The translations under genes and the position numbers were made by a program. A stretch of DNA of 52,466 bases from Darksidea phi. Lineage: Eukaryota > Ascomycota > Dothideomycetes > Pleosporales > Lentitheciaceae. Location: assembly GCA_030770425.1 (NCBI GenBank), contig JASJFT010000277.1, positions 1-52,466 of the forward strand, written 5' to 3'. Below are positions 22,945 through 34,164 of this stretch, one piece after another. Position 1 is the stretch's first letter; each line of letters begins with the position of its first letter. The notes under the pieces are model-generated. The model was not told the origin of the DNA, made no database searches, and worked only from the letters and a program-made list of their open reading frames with translations.

Positions 22945-24369
22945 ATGTCTTCTCGAAGTTCAACGTTCGATCTAACGAAATGCGCACGACAAAATATTCT
23001 CGCATTGGAGCCGTACCGTTGCGCGCGAGAGTAAGCCTGGCACAATCAAACTCTGGATACGTGGGTGAAGGCTTATAGTATCTAGCGATTACAAGGATGA
23101 TGGCAAGAACATCTTGCTCGACGCGAATGAAAACGCGTACGGTCCAGGTCTAGCACTCAATGAGGACGGCAAACTTTCGAATGGGACCGCCAACGGAATC
23201 TCAACCTCATCGCTCCCCGTTCATATAGATCTACTTGGACTGAATAGGTACCCTGACCCGTACGTCTTTATACCTACTCATTCATGGTACAAGCTGACTG
23301 GCCATGAAGCCACCAAATAGATCTCAAACAAGATCTCTGCAACTATCGCAACACCAATACCCACACCTCCCAACCCCTCACACCCGACCACCTTTTCGTC
23401 GGTGTCGGCTCCGATGAAGCCATCGATGCCCTCATACGCGCCTTCTGCATCCCCGCCCGTGAAAAGATCCTGGTCTGCCCACCCACATATGGCATGTACA
23501 GCGTATCTGCACAAGTCAACGACGTATCGCTCGTCAAAGTTCCGCTAAAGACACCAGGCTTTCAACTCGATGTACCAGCTATAAAGGAAGCATTGTTGAA
23601 AGATTCTAGTATAAAGTTGGCATATCTGTGCTCTCCAGGGAACCCAACCGGTGCGCTTTTGAGGAAAGAAGACGTCAAGGCGATACTGGAGCATGAGGGC
23701 TGGAACGGAATTGTGATATTGGACGAGGCATACATTGACTTTGCACCCCAGGGGTCAAGTCTGTCGCAATGGGTGACAGAATGGCCCAACTTGGTGGTTA
23801 TGCAGACAATGTCGAAAGCATTCGGTCTCGCGGGCGCGCGATTAGGCGCAGTATTCACGGACCCGGCTATTGCGCATTTGTTGAACGCAATGAAAGCACC
23901 ATACAACGTTCCGAGCCCGACAAGCCAGATAGCACGAGCGGCTTTGACTCCGAAACATTTGAAGGTCATGCAGAAACACATGGCTCTGATTGTGGAGCAA
24001 CGGAACAGGTTGCTAAAGGAACTACCAAAGATACCTGGCATTGGAAAATTTATTGGTGGTGAAGAATCAAACTTCCTGCTTTATGAGATGCTTGATGCAC
24101 CTGTGGATCAAGGCGGGAAGCCGTCAAATGAGACAGCGCTGGCTGTCTACGAGAGTCTGGCAGAAGATAAAGGAGTCGTTGTGCGGTTCCGAGGAAAAGA
24201 GTACGGATGCTTGGGCTGCTTGAGAATTACAGTAGGGACGGAAAAGGAGGTGGATCGATTCTTGGAGGAGATTAGGGTGGTGCTTGATGGCGTTTTCAAA
24301 CCGACTAGCAAGTTGGGATCGAAAAACGAGGAGAAGAGAGAGAAAGAAGCAAGCGCTGTGGTTGGGTGA
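22945..24369 (+). CDS. HIS5: Histidinol-phosphate aminotransferase
   Basis: PLP enzyme of histidine biosynthesis that converts imidazole-acetol phosphate and glutamate to histidinol phosphate and 2-oxoglutarate. Exons are 22945-23030, 23086-23259 and 23310-24369, giving 439 residues. The start follows from the first exon, which reads MSSRSSTFDLTKCARQNIL and joins at LLDANENAYGP. Family marks are NRYPDP, VGVGSDEAIDALIRAFC, CPPTYGMY, CSPGNPTG, ILDEAYIDF and the PLP lysine (about residue 256) in TMSKAFGLAGARLG. The second intron (50 nt) uses acceptor AAG rather than the usual YAG; this is the only choice that keeps the family sequence P-H-Q-I-D-L. Confidence 0.95.
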
Positions 24370-26154
24370 AGTTGTCCCTGGCTCGGCTATGTCACAACCC
24401 ACACGATGTATACCGATTCCGGAACCTCGGCATCGATTGGAAGTTACGCATACACGACTCGATTGCTCCGCGGTCTCTCAACCTCAAGTACCACGGTCAA
24501 TAGTGTGGCGTCGTCCGGACATTGGGCAGGTTCGGTGGAGATAGTGTGAACAAAACCGCTGGTTCTCATTGAACATATCCAGAGCGAGTGAATACAACGT
24601 TAGTCTTCGGCCATTAGAGCAATAATATCCAAATGTACGGGTTAGACTAGAGGGTCGTATACATTTCAATGACGCTATACAATACGATGACTGTCATACT
24701 CTGCTAATCCCACTAGGATACCAGTCATTTCTAAGACACCACTCGCCTTGCCTACGTTAACCCTTGCATATATCTTTACTGTTTCTCTTTCTATCTCTAT
24801 CTGGACGGCTGAAGCAGCACGGACTGTAAAATGGAGAAATTTTAGAGAGCAGTTACTTATAAGCTATATTGATCTAGCTGTCGTGGGAACCTTACACAAG
24901 CGGCTCCCATTGTGCAAATCTAAAACAAATGCTTTTCCCGAGCTGTATCACAGGAAGACCGTCATTCAGGCCCTTACGTCACTTTACGAAGTCATGAGCA
25001 CAGCGAGCACAGGTCATATTCTAGTCATCTGGTTGTTTCCAGTAGCAACTACAGAGTCTCCTCTCCTAAAAAAGCCTCGTTAAGTAAGTTTCAGGCATTA
25101 TTATGAATGTAAATGATAAGCTTAAAGAAGACTGCGAGGTCGGCTTCGGTGTCCGATACGCTTTCTAGCCGTGCTGATGGCAACTATATGGAGGTAATCG
25201 AGAGAGCAATGCAACAACATCTCAAGCTGATTGGGTGTTAGCGTCTACTGTGCTTTGCGTTTCGCGTCGCGCGGGAGGCGACCAGGCTTAGTGTAGAAGT
25301 TGACCAAAGGCTGCATGTAGGTGTACGGATTTAGATTTCGCTCGACCTGGTCATAGGGATTACGCAAGCTTACTACGTATACAGTAGCAACAATAAATAA
25401 CTAAAAGAACCTACATTGCAAGTCCAAGGGCTGAGGGATGCACTGAGCATGATGTAGAAGTGAGCGTGATGAAGCTGGAGATGGAAAGTCGCTACCCCAA
25501 ACAGTCCTGAGCTGCCTCTCATCTAACACCCGACGGAAGACCTGCACTGCAGCCGTCCACCCAAGTATCGACACTCCTTATATCTTATCAGGTTTCATGG
25601 CGAATGATTCAGCTGCCAGAGCATTTACGACTCATCTTCGCTGCTCCGATCTGGATCTGCAGCGCTCCAAGTTCGACTCTCCGTCCGTCTAACCCTGCAC
25701 CCGAGATGCAAGGACACCGCAGCCTGCCACCTGTCACCTCATGCACGTTCCAGCGTTCTCGAGCCTATCCTTCTTCGTTGGTTCTTAGATCTACCGCATT
25801 GAGTGGTAGAAGCGCCTGAGGCGTGAGAGGTACCATCTCCCACGCTCGCTGTTTCAGGCATCTTCAGGCAGAACTTTGCGCAACTGCATAGTAACACAAC
25901 TTCACAAGATTTGTTGCGACGGCATCGCATTTTGAGGGACGATCGAAATTTGGATGTGCGGTGCGCGGCAATGCGATGGGAGTATTTATGAGGACGCGGG
26001 AGCCCGGTGTTCTGAGGAACATCATCATATTCAGCCAGTCTTTTCCAATTAGTTCACTGCAGTCGCTCTCTAAACGCACCAGTCGCGGTATACTTCCAAA
26101 CACATTCACTATCTACCCATTCTTTTGAGTCCAAACCAGCAACCCTCATCCAAG
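24370..26154. other. 1.8 kb intergenic region with a degenerate repeat
   Basis: No protein gene is supported; the longest frame (24748-25083, plus) has no family resemblance. Part of it (about 24880-24925) matches the dispersed repeat described at 29950-30095 and 34570-34705. The last 150 nt are the promoter and leader of the small secreted protein gene. Confidence 0.5.
24880..24925 (+). repeat. Dispersed repeat, partial copy A
   Basis: The stretch CCTTACACAAGCGGCTCCCA and the following TGTGCAAATCTAAA match copy C at 34670-34705 with scattered substitutions, many of them transitions. Only this end of the repeat is recognisable here. Confidence 0.5.
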
Positions 26155-26550
26155 ATGAAGTTCTCCACCACCATCGCTGTTCTCGCCACTCTCGCCGCCA
26201 CCCAAGCGCGCGTCCTCGTTCGCCAGGCCAACTCTCAGTCTTTCACCGGTGCTCTTGGTGGCGTGGAAGCTACCCCCGTCCTAGATTCCGGAAATGCGGA
26301 CCGTCCTTTTGACGTCAAGGGCGACACCTTCGTCAACCTCGCCGCTGCTTTGGCGAGGTCCTGTGACCAACAGGCGAACGGTTGCGCTAACTTGGCGAAT
26401 GGTGGCGAGGGCGATTTCTCGATTGATGATTGCCAAGCACAGAAAGGTAGGTGTCCTATTCTCGGGTCATGAATAGCTGGGACTTGAATCATGCTGACAT
26501 CGATTGCAGAGGAGTGCACGGCTGCGAACGCCGGCGCTGCGAGCAAGTAA
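26155..26550 (+). CDS. Small secreted cysteine-containing protein
   Basis: Unrecognised protein of 110 residues; exons 26155-26446 and 26510-26550 with a 63-nt intron (branch GCTGAC). The first 18 or so residues, MKFSTTIAVLATLAATQA, form a clear secretion signal, followed by RVLVRQ, which could be a short propeptide. The mature part is small and acidic with four cysteines, spaced C-x6-C then C-x6-C (CDQQANGC and CQAQKEEC), suggesting two disulfides. The second exon adds only 13 residues and contains the last cysteine, so the splice matters for folding. The promoter side has no obvious TATA box. Size, signal and even cysteine number fit the broad class of fungal small secreted proteins, some of which act at the host or competitor interface; no function is claimed. 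Confidence 0.8.
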
Positions 26551-26828
26551 ACGATTATATCCCGGTGTTTGGCCTGTATTGTATGAGACGATTCTACAGC
26601 AGCCGGATCTGCCTATTTGACGACTGATGAAAGTTTGTCCCACTAGATGGGTTTCTTGTATCCAATATAAATGTACCCTGATCACCATTTTTGCAGTCCA
26701 ACGGCCACGACTCTCAGTTTTTCAGGATTGCGCTAGTTACATCGCATCGTCCTTGGTACATGTGGGTAGCGAGAAAGACTGACTGATGAGACAAGGACCG
26801 AGCTAGTCAGAACAATGTGGGGGGCGCT

Positions 26829-28116
26829 TCATGTTGAAAATCCCATCTCTTTTTCACCATTCTCTCTCCCGCCAGTATTGTCCTCCTTTTTTGGTAGGTT
26901 CGCTAAACAAGGCGCGTGAAACAATCTTCCATCGATTGCCCCTCTAACAGTACCAGTGGCGACGATGCACCATAGCAAGATAACAGCCAAACTGAAAATC
27001 GTTCCGAGCACCTTGAAGAAGAGGCTGGGCATTTGGACACCGAACTCGATTGTACTGACAGCGAAGACGCCGAGCGGAAATGTGAAACCCCACCAGCCCA
27101 TGTTGAAAGGGACTAAATGTAGGGGACCGGTTAGCAAGTATCTTAGAAGTTATGTTCGTACAGCAGGGTTGCTCACACGGGCGCATCTTATAGATAGAAG
27201 CGAGGGCAAAGCATAGCCACGTCAACCCGAAGGCCCACATGATTAGTGCGACGAAGACACCAAGAATGAAGAAGATATCGCCAGTCACAGCTAAATCATG
27301 GAAGAAGTGCGTCCGCGGGAACACGGCGCGAGACACGTTACCGAGATACATAATAGTGTATCCACCCATTCCAAGAGGTCCAAGTGGCAGGAACGACGAT
27401 ACGACAATCTCCCGTGGTGGAAGCTTGTGCAGAGCTAGGCGTGTATAATACATGACCAACACGGTCATTGCCAGTGGAGTTGACATGCCCCACATAACGT
27501 AGGACGCAATGAGAGTTGCTAACGCATTCTCAGGACCGCGCAAAACTCCTGCGATTTGGGCGCCTGATCCTGCGGCGACAATAGTCGCGGCAATAGGCAG
27601 TAGCTGCGCTGCTGTAATCCGATGCAGAGCCTGCTGATGAGAAGCCGATATTAGAAGGATAGTAAGAGATATGGTGACGGCTAATGCAACGACGCAGTTG
27701 ATCATCCAACAGACCCAGGCAAAGGTGACAGCCCAAGGACCCCAGTACGGGACGCAGAGATTGATCCAAGCGTTCACTAGAGTAGCGAACCCCATCGGCA
27801 TAGTTCCGAGAAAAAGGGAGTTCGTGCTATCGCGAATCATGACTCCCCAAATTTCCGGATAGAGGGAGTAGCGGAGGACCGTAATACTGAAGGCGGAGAA
27901 AAACAGAAAGGCGTTCAAGGTAAAGAAGACGACGGAGAGCCAATACAGCCAATCAGCTTGGAAGGGTATGGTATAAAAGATTATAGACACCACCCCCGTT
28001 CCCATTGTTACAGAGAACCACGAGGGTGAAAAGTTTCGTACGACGCGTCGCCAGCCGACCTGGAGCTCATTAGCCAGAAACTTAGATATTGATCCTAGGA
28101 CATTCACGAACTTCAT
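26829..28116 (-). CDS. SSU1: SSU1-like sulfite efflux transporter (TDT family)
   Basis: Plasma-membrane exporter of the tellurite-resistance/dicarboxylate transporter family; fungal SSU1 members export sulfite and support sulfite tolerance. Exons are 28116-27177 and 27112-26829, giving 407 residues; the 64-nt intron uses donor GTGAGC and acceptor TTTAG. The protein starts MKFVNVLGS and then shows NFSPSWFSVTMGTGVVSI, the signature of this family, about ten hydrophobic helices, and PFNMGWWGFTFPLGVF created exactly by the splice. The tail after the last helix is short, polar and Lys/Glu-rich. A malate-transporter (Mae1) role is the alternative; the N-terminal signature favours SSU1. Confidence 0.88.
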
Positions 28117-28672
28117 GTTTCGTCAGCTTGATGGGCGTCACCGATGTTTCTCCATGTCCGGAAGGCGTCGGCATTTGCTTGGTTTGGCCTTCGATTTCGA
28201 CCGACTAATAACCAAGCGTTGAGCTGCTGGGGTTGTCAATGCTGGGTTATCTGCTGGAATCCTTTCCAGCTCCGTATCATTCATAGTCGTGAACGGGAGA
28301 TGGCCGAAGGTTCAAGATCTGTGGAAGAGAAGAAACACGAGGAGTCATCGGAAAGTGCGTGAAATAAGACCTATAATGACGCCGTTAATCGCTTTCCGTC
28401 GAAGAACAGCTGCGCTAATGACCGAATAGAGCTAGCTTTTGGGAGTTCATGTGCTAATCGGAAGCTCGGGCCATTTGCGTAGAATCGACCTCCAGTTGTT
28501 TGTTAGACGGCTAGTATCCCATCATCTGTTACATTTATGATGCGTAAACACGACGCGTAAAAAATTGGTCAATCACATTTAGAAATACCGGAAATGGTTT
28601 TCGGAACTTTGTTAGTGGTAATGCATGAAGATATCTAGTGCGTTATCTGAAAACTAAAAATATTCTCCGTCT

Positions 28673-29512
28673 TCACCAGTACTTCTCAGTCACCAGCCGC
28701 CGGTTCTCCTCCGAGAATTCCCTCACACCATGATCTTCAACTCTAGTCCTCGTGCGCATTGTAGTTTCCACTTCATTCGTCTTCAAATTGACCCCCTCAT
28801 GTTGGAATTGCTCCCTCTTTATCAAACTTCCCTCAACAGCCCACTTGGGCACCGCATCTTCGAATACGACACCCTTCTCTTTCTCCATCATCTCGCGCAC
28901 CTCCTTCGTAGTTTTCTTGTGGAGCTGCTTATCCGAGTACAGCGTGCGCGCGAATCCATTGACCGAATTTCTCATCGCGTCGCCGCGGCATCTCCATAAT
29001 AAACAGTTGAGCGCCTCCTCGACTGACGGTACAGTAAAGAAGCGCGCGTCAAAGTGCGCGGTACCGAGTTCGTCGTATGCGGTGGGTTTAACCTTAGGTT
29101 CCGGGTTCGCGGCGAGGAATGCGGCGAGATGCGCGTTAAATCTCACGGAGCAGTAACTCGCCGCTAGACTCCCCAGCTTTTGTATCCTCTCATTAAAGCT
29201 TTGGACACCGGCTGGGAATACAAGCGTGATTTCATCGGACTGTGTGTAGGCGACTGTGGCCTGTGGGAAGTATTTAAGGAGGTCCGAACAAGTCGAGACC
29301 ATGGCATCATGGATGCGCTGGTCGAAGGGCCCACAGAAATGCGCCGTGAAACGCGAAAAGCTGTGTCCATCGAGACGGAGTATGGCTGGTGAGGAGAGAG
29401 GTAGAGTAAAGTCGAAAGAAGCTTCGTATTGCTTCATGCGATCTGCAAGGCTAAGTGATCCTTTCTGATTGGTTGCCACGCCATGCGGTTGAGACGTGGG
29501 TCCGATTGACAT
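28673..29512 (-). CDS. Thg1-like protein (3'-5' nucleotide-adding polymerase family)
   Basis: Member of the tRNA-His guanylyltransferase superfamily, which adds nucleotides in the 3'-5' direction to tRNA 5' ends. Single exon, 279 residues from the ATG at 29512 (the longer frame starts at a TTG). Metal-binding motifs are present: LRLDGHSFSRFT with the first aspartate near residue 44, and TQSDEITLVFP. The C-terminal half has CLLWRCRGDAMRNSVNGFAR, resembling the W-R-x-x-D-A-x-R-N-S pattern of Thg1-like proteins rather than the HINNLYNT block of canonical eukaryotic Thg1. The N-terminus also lacks the usual eukaryotic Thg1 opening. I infer a tRNA-repair-type Thg1-like protein that coexists with a canonical Thg1 elsewhere, but the exact substrate is unknown. 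Confidence 0.85.
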   Translation of the reverse strand: MSIGPTSQPHGVATNQKGSLSLADRMKQYEASFDFTLPLSSPAILRLDGHSFSRFTAHFCGPFDQRIHDAMVSTCSDLLKYFPQATVAYTQSDEITLVFPAGVQSFNERIQKLGSLAASYCSVRFNAHLAAFLAANPEPKVKPTAYDELGTAHFDARFFTVPSVEEALNCLLWRCRGDAMRNSVNGFARTLYSDKQLHKKTTKEVREMMEKEKGVVFEDAVPKWAVEGSLIKREQFQHEGVNLKTNEVETTMRTRTRVEDHGVREFSEENRRLVTEKYW

Positions 29513-30350
29513 CTTGAAAAGGCTTTGTTGCGCTGCCAAGGCAATACTGCCTCAGCATTGTGTTTGGGTGCGTTGAAATTATCTTCTTGCCAGGCCCAGC
29601 ACTTAGGATTTTATGTTTTCACTCGAGTTCAAACGTTGACTCATCAGTCACCTAAATGCGCGCAGCCCCACCTCACCTGAAATGGATTACTCGGAGCAGC
29701 TGGGCGTCAAATATCGCCCCTTATAGGTCTAATCTATATTGTCGATGCCGACTATATCGCGATAAACTTGGTTTCAACGCATCGTTGGTGTATCTAAGAT
29801 ACGTGTCTTTCTCCACTTCTCTTGAACTTCTGGTGAGACGAGGTCAGATATTCCAAGTGAAATTGCAATATGTTGCAAAGCTCGAACGTTTATGGCAAAT
29901 TACCACTTTTGTCGATATACACCGTCCCCTACAATGCTTCGCTTTCTCCTCAACGAGTATAATGTAAATTTGCACAGCTTTATAGATGTATTATCGTCTG
30001 GAACGCGCGGGTATAGCACTTCTGCTGTGTACAAATCCCTACTGTGTTTCGCGTGAGCTCAAAAAATTGACTCTCACTATATAAATCCAAAGGAAAGCGT
30101 AGAGCTCAAACGGGGACCATGGTGGCATGCATCGTTCACGAATATATGGCTTTTGCTGTTACATACGTGCTATAGATGCTATAGATGAGGTAATAATGGG
30201 ATAAATAACACCGTATCCGTGAACATCAAGACAATAGTTGCATGATGAAGGATCCAATACTCAAGATCCTTCCGGAAGCGATTAACCTCTTATGGTGTTG
30301 CCACCAACCTGGGATCCCCAACTGGGTAGTACCGCGCATCAACTCGTCGG
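29513..30350. other. Intergenic region with dispersed repeat copy B
   Basis: No gene is visible. The stretch 29950-30095 matches the dispersed repeat seen at 34570-34705. The rest comprises the Thg1-like promoter on one side and the 3' flank of the methyltransferase gene on the other. Confidence 0.55.
29950..30095 (+). repeat. Dispersed repeat, copy B
   Basis: About 145 nt align with copy C at 34570-34705. The best blocks are ATTATCGT, GGTATAGCACTTCTGCTGTG / TACAAATCC, CTACTGTGTTTCG and GACTCTCACTAT followed by AAATCCA. Differences are mostly single substitutions with an excess of C/T and G/A changes. It contains no open frame worth naming. Confidence 0.65.
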
Positions 30351-33014
30351 CTAGGCATCGACTTCGATATCATCATTGAGCACGGGCTCCTCCTGCGTGT
30401 CAATCCCTTCCGCCTTCGCTTCATCGAACTCCTCCTCTAATGCGTTCAAATCCGCATTCTCTTGTTCGGCCTGCCCCTGTCTATTCTCCTCCAACGTCCT
30501 AGCCTTCTCCAAGACATGATTTTTGATAATCGGATCCGTCTCATTGAACAACCTCAGCAGCATGGCCTTTCGATCATCCTTGTCCACCATCAAATTGGCA
30601 CTCCCAGGATGCCGCCAAAGTGGAAGCACCATGCGGAACGGGAACCCATCTTCACCTTCGCTCTGCTCAATGCGTAGGAAGGAGCATCCAACATCCATTT
30701 CTAAGAGCTGGTCGCCGACTTCGCCGATCTCGTGAGAACCGTCTTTGGGAAGCTTAGGAAACATCTCTATGAGCATCTTGTAGAGGGTCTCTTTAGACGT
30801 GCAGTTCACGATTCTCTTGCTCGCCCAAGGTTCCAGGATCCGAATGCCTTCATTTTGGAGACGCCATGGTGCTTTCATGTTACTGTCTTTCATCTTGTGC
30901 GAGACGAACATGACTACGCCGCAATGGATGAATTTCATGCCGCGATTCTTGTTCTGTGATATGATCGTCTTCGCAAGGGCGGAGGTGTAGTAGATTTTGT
31001 TAAGAAGAAGACCTTCTTTGTTCTTGACCATGAAACGGTCGCGTGGAAAGCGCCCTGAGATGCCGAAGAAGTCAAGGATATCGGCGATGGTGGGGTCGTT
31101 GGTGGGGAGATATTCAAAATACTCTTTGTTTTGGGATTGGGATTCTGGCTTGAGCTTCTTGACTTGATTCGAGGGAACCGGTGTGCTTGTGGCTGTGGAG
31201 TCATTGGTAACGGGTTTGGCATTGTCGACTTCCGTTAGTGCGTCTGTGCCGGGTTCCACATTTTGTTCCTCTGAGTCTTTCACTAAGGATTCAGTAGAGA
31301 GCTCATCCGTCTTCACTCGTTTCAAGATGGCAGTGCCGTCAGACTCTTCTAACTTACGCTTCAATGACGGTTGATCCTCAGCCTTTGTGTCGCCATTGGG
31401 CTCATCTACTGTCTCTTCCTTGGTTTCGGCGGCAGTTGCTGCCTGAGCAGGCATCGGCGTGGTGACCGCTGACTCATTATGCGTCTTGCGGAGCTCTGCC
31501 TCGTTATTCGAGTTCCGTATCTGCGCAGCCTTGATATCGTCCAGCTTTTCCAGGACAGCTATGAAGAATCCTCCAGTGTCCTGCAAGTGAGGGTACACTC
31601 GCATGCAACGCTCGAGTGGTATACGCTCATCGTCGGATGATGGAGTGGGAGGGAAACATCCGGGAGAAATTTTGCTGGAGAACTGGCGCTCGGGCTCTTC
31701 AGCCTCATACTTTTCTTGGGCCCTCATAAAAGCGTCCCAGCTACTGAACAGATGACCAATTTTCTCCTTGCCAGGAATTGCAGAGATGTCGAATACCTTC
31801 CACTTAGTGAGACCCGGCACCCGCTTTAGCTTTGGAAGATGGTCGGAGCAATCTACAAGTTTGACTTTCGAGACGCCTCCGCAGGCTTCGATAGCGGCTG
31901 CAACGACAGCCTCATTCTCCACCGGGTTCATGCTGCAGGTCGAGTAAACCAGACGACCACCTTTCTTGAGCATCTGAAGGCCTCGGAAGAGGATCCGCAA
32001 TTGCAAGTTATGCAAGCCAAGACCGTCCTTGGGAGTCCACTTCTGCCACACATTGGGGTTCTTGCGGGCCGTACCATCGCCAGAACACGGTACGTCAGTC
32101 AGAATGCGGTCGAATTTGAGGTATTGCTTCTTCCCGCCTTCTGCGGAAGGAAGCTCAATGGATGGAAAAATGGACGCATCGTGCTGGGTCACGATGAGGT
32201 TAGGGAAATTGAGCCGCTTTACTTGGTGCACTAGCATACCCGCCCGCTTGTAGTCAGTGTCGTTGGCAATTAACAGGCCAGTCGATCTGCCATCGTCACT
32301 GTAGTCACCGCCATCGTTGATGTTCGGGGACTCGTTGTTTGCCGCTCGCATGACGCGCTCTTCCTCGTCGCCATGTATCATCTCCGCTAGCTGCGCCGAC
32401 TTGCTTCCCGGCGCGGCGCACATGTCTAGTACCACCATCCCAGGCTTAACATCCAAAAAGTGCGGCGGTATCATGCTCACGACCTCTTGTCTGCTGATAT
32501 TTCCCGATGTCGTCTCCGCGACAAGGAACTTTTGGAACTCAGCGAATGGTTTGTGACGGCGAATGACCTTCTTGTGCGTCTTCATGTCCCAGACGAGCTC
32601 ATCCGGAAAGCCTTCAACAGCCTTGGGCGGTTCCACGGGCGTGCCCTCAAAGTCTAGTGCTCTAATTGCAGGGATATAGCGCTTCTTGAAAATTTCACGC
32701 ACGGCAAGGGCATCGGATTTTGTGCCTGTGAAGCGGAAGCTGTTCGGCAGGTCTGCGGCAAGGTACTTCCACATCTCGTTGAATTCCTCCTCTTCCAAGA
32801 AGCCGCCTTTGCGATAGTATGTCTCGAAGAGCTCGTTCTCTCGCTTTATGTCGGACCATGGCTCCGTTCTGGTATCTCTGCCGCCGCCGCGATTGTTCTT
32901 GCCTTTACCGCGAAACGCTTTGCGCCCGCCGCGCCCGCCGCCCTGGAGTTATCAGCACGGGGTATTGAAATCTTCGAGTAGCGAGGAACTTACACGAGAA
33001 CCGCCTCTGCCCAT
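30351..33014 (-). CDS. NCL1: tRNA (cytosine-5) methyltransferase, Ncl1/Trm4/NSUN2 type
   Basis: Transfers a methyl group from SAM to C5 of cytosines in tRNA; nuclear. Exon 1 (33014-32994) reads MGRGGSR, a 51-nt intron with in-frame stops follows (32943-32993), and exon 2 (32942-30351) completes 870 residues. An Arg/Gly-rich N-terminus leads to WSDIKRENELFETYY, a family hallmark. The methyltransferase core has the SAM motif VVLDMCAAPGSKSAQLAE, motif IV TDVPCSGDGTARKN and motif VI VYSTCSMNPVENEAV; the cysteines in the last two are the product-release and catalytic cysteines. The region around residues 480-600 is a low-complexity acidic linker, and the end is Glu/Asp-rich. It is divergent from ribosomal protein L7 with 233 bp between start codons. 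Confidence 0.95.
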
Positions 33015-33247
33015 TGTCGTGATATTGGCCGTCTGGAGCTAAGACTGGGGTTGAATGCGTCTTGAGGAAGCTCCAGAAAAGTTCAGTTATCGAGGGGCTT
33101 GATTGGTGGGGCAGATGGCACTCGCGAGGAGTCAAATCTTGGCAAGGTCCGAGCGCGCACATACATTTTCGGTCCGCACCCCCAAACCTTCAACTCCAAG
33201 CCTTTCAGTTTTTTGACACCCGACAATCTACACTAACCACCAGCGCA
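33015..33247. promoter_or_regulatory. Divergent promoter of NCL1 and ribosomal protein L7
   Basis: Only 233 bp separate the two divergent start codons, so both transcripts must start here. The L7 side ends in a pyrimidine-rich stretch (TTTCAGTTTTTTGACACC) just upstream of its ATG, typical of ribosomal-protein leaders. No TATA box is evident. Shared regulation of the two translation-related genes is inference. Confidence 0.55.
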
Positions 33248-34164
33248 ATGGCCGGCACCACGTAAGCCAAAGTCGATACCTTATTACACACGTTGCTAAT
33301 GCCTTTTCTGCAGCGTTCCCACCAAGGACAGCATCGCTGTTCCCGAGTCGGTGCTCAAGAAGCAGAAGGCCGGTGCAAAGGCCCAGGAGACCCGCGCGGC
33401 CAACTTGAAGAAGAAGCGAGAGGTGCGATAACAATCTCCCTTGATCTGCCTGGCAGTTAGGAGTATCACGTTGGCTAAGACCGTCTTAGGCCAACAAGAA
33501 GAAGCGCTCCGTCATCTTCGAGCGCGCCCAGAAGTACAACGAGGAGTACCGCAAGGCCGAGCGCGATGTCATCGAGGCAAAACGTGATGCTAAGCGCAAC
33601 GACTCCTTCTTCGTCCCCGCCGAGAACAAGCTAGCTTTCGTCGTCCGCATTAAGGGGTAAGTTGCATCTGGCAGATTCTCTGTGTCAGATCTGACAATCT
33701 CTAGTATCAACAAGATCGATCCCAAGAAGCGCAAGACTCTCCAGCTTCTCCGTCTCCTCCAGATCAACAACGGCATCTTCATCCGCCTGACCAAGGCCAC
33801 CATCGAGATGCTCAAGATCGTCGAGCCCTTCGTCGCCTACGGATATCCCAACCTCAAGACCGTCCGCGAGCTCATCTACAAGCGTGGATATGGCAAGGTC
33901 AACAAGCAACGCATCCCCATCTCCGATAACGAGATCATCGAGCAGGAGCTCGGCAAGTTCGGCATCGTCTGCATCGAGGACCTCATCCACGAGATCTACA
34001 CCGTCGGCCCCAACTTCAAACAGGCCTCCAACTTCCTCTGGCCCTTCAAGCTCTCCAATCCCACTGGCGGCTTCCGTCCTAGGAAATTCAAGCACTTCAT
34101 CGAAGGTGGCGATCTCGGCAACCGGGAACACTTCATCAACGACCTTATCCGCAAGATGAACTAA
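33248..34164 (+). CDS. RPL7: 60S ribosomal protein L7 (uL30)
   Basis: Cytosolic large-subunit ribosomal protein. Exons are 33248-33261, 33314-33422, 33490-33656 and 33705-34164, giving 249 residues, the family length. It starts [21 protein letters not shown], with a lysine-rich N-terminal helix region (NLKKKREANKKKR), then the L30 fold ([32 protein letters not shown]) and the conserved end [11 protein letters not shown]. Three small introns sit in the first third of the gene, one after codon 5, the pattern of early introns common in ribosomal protein genes. Confidence 0.97.
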
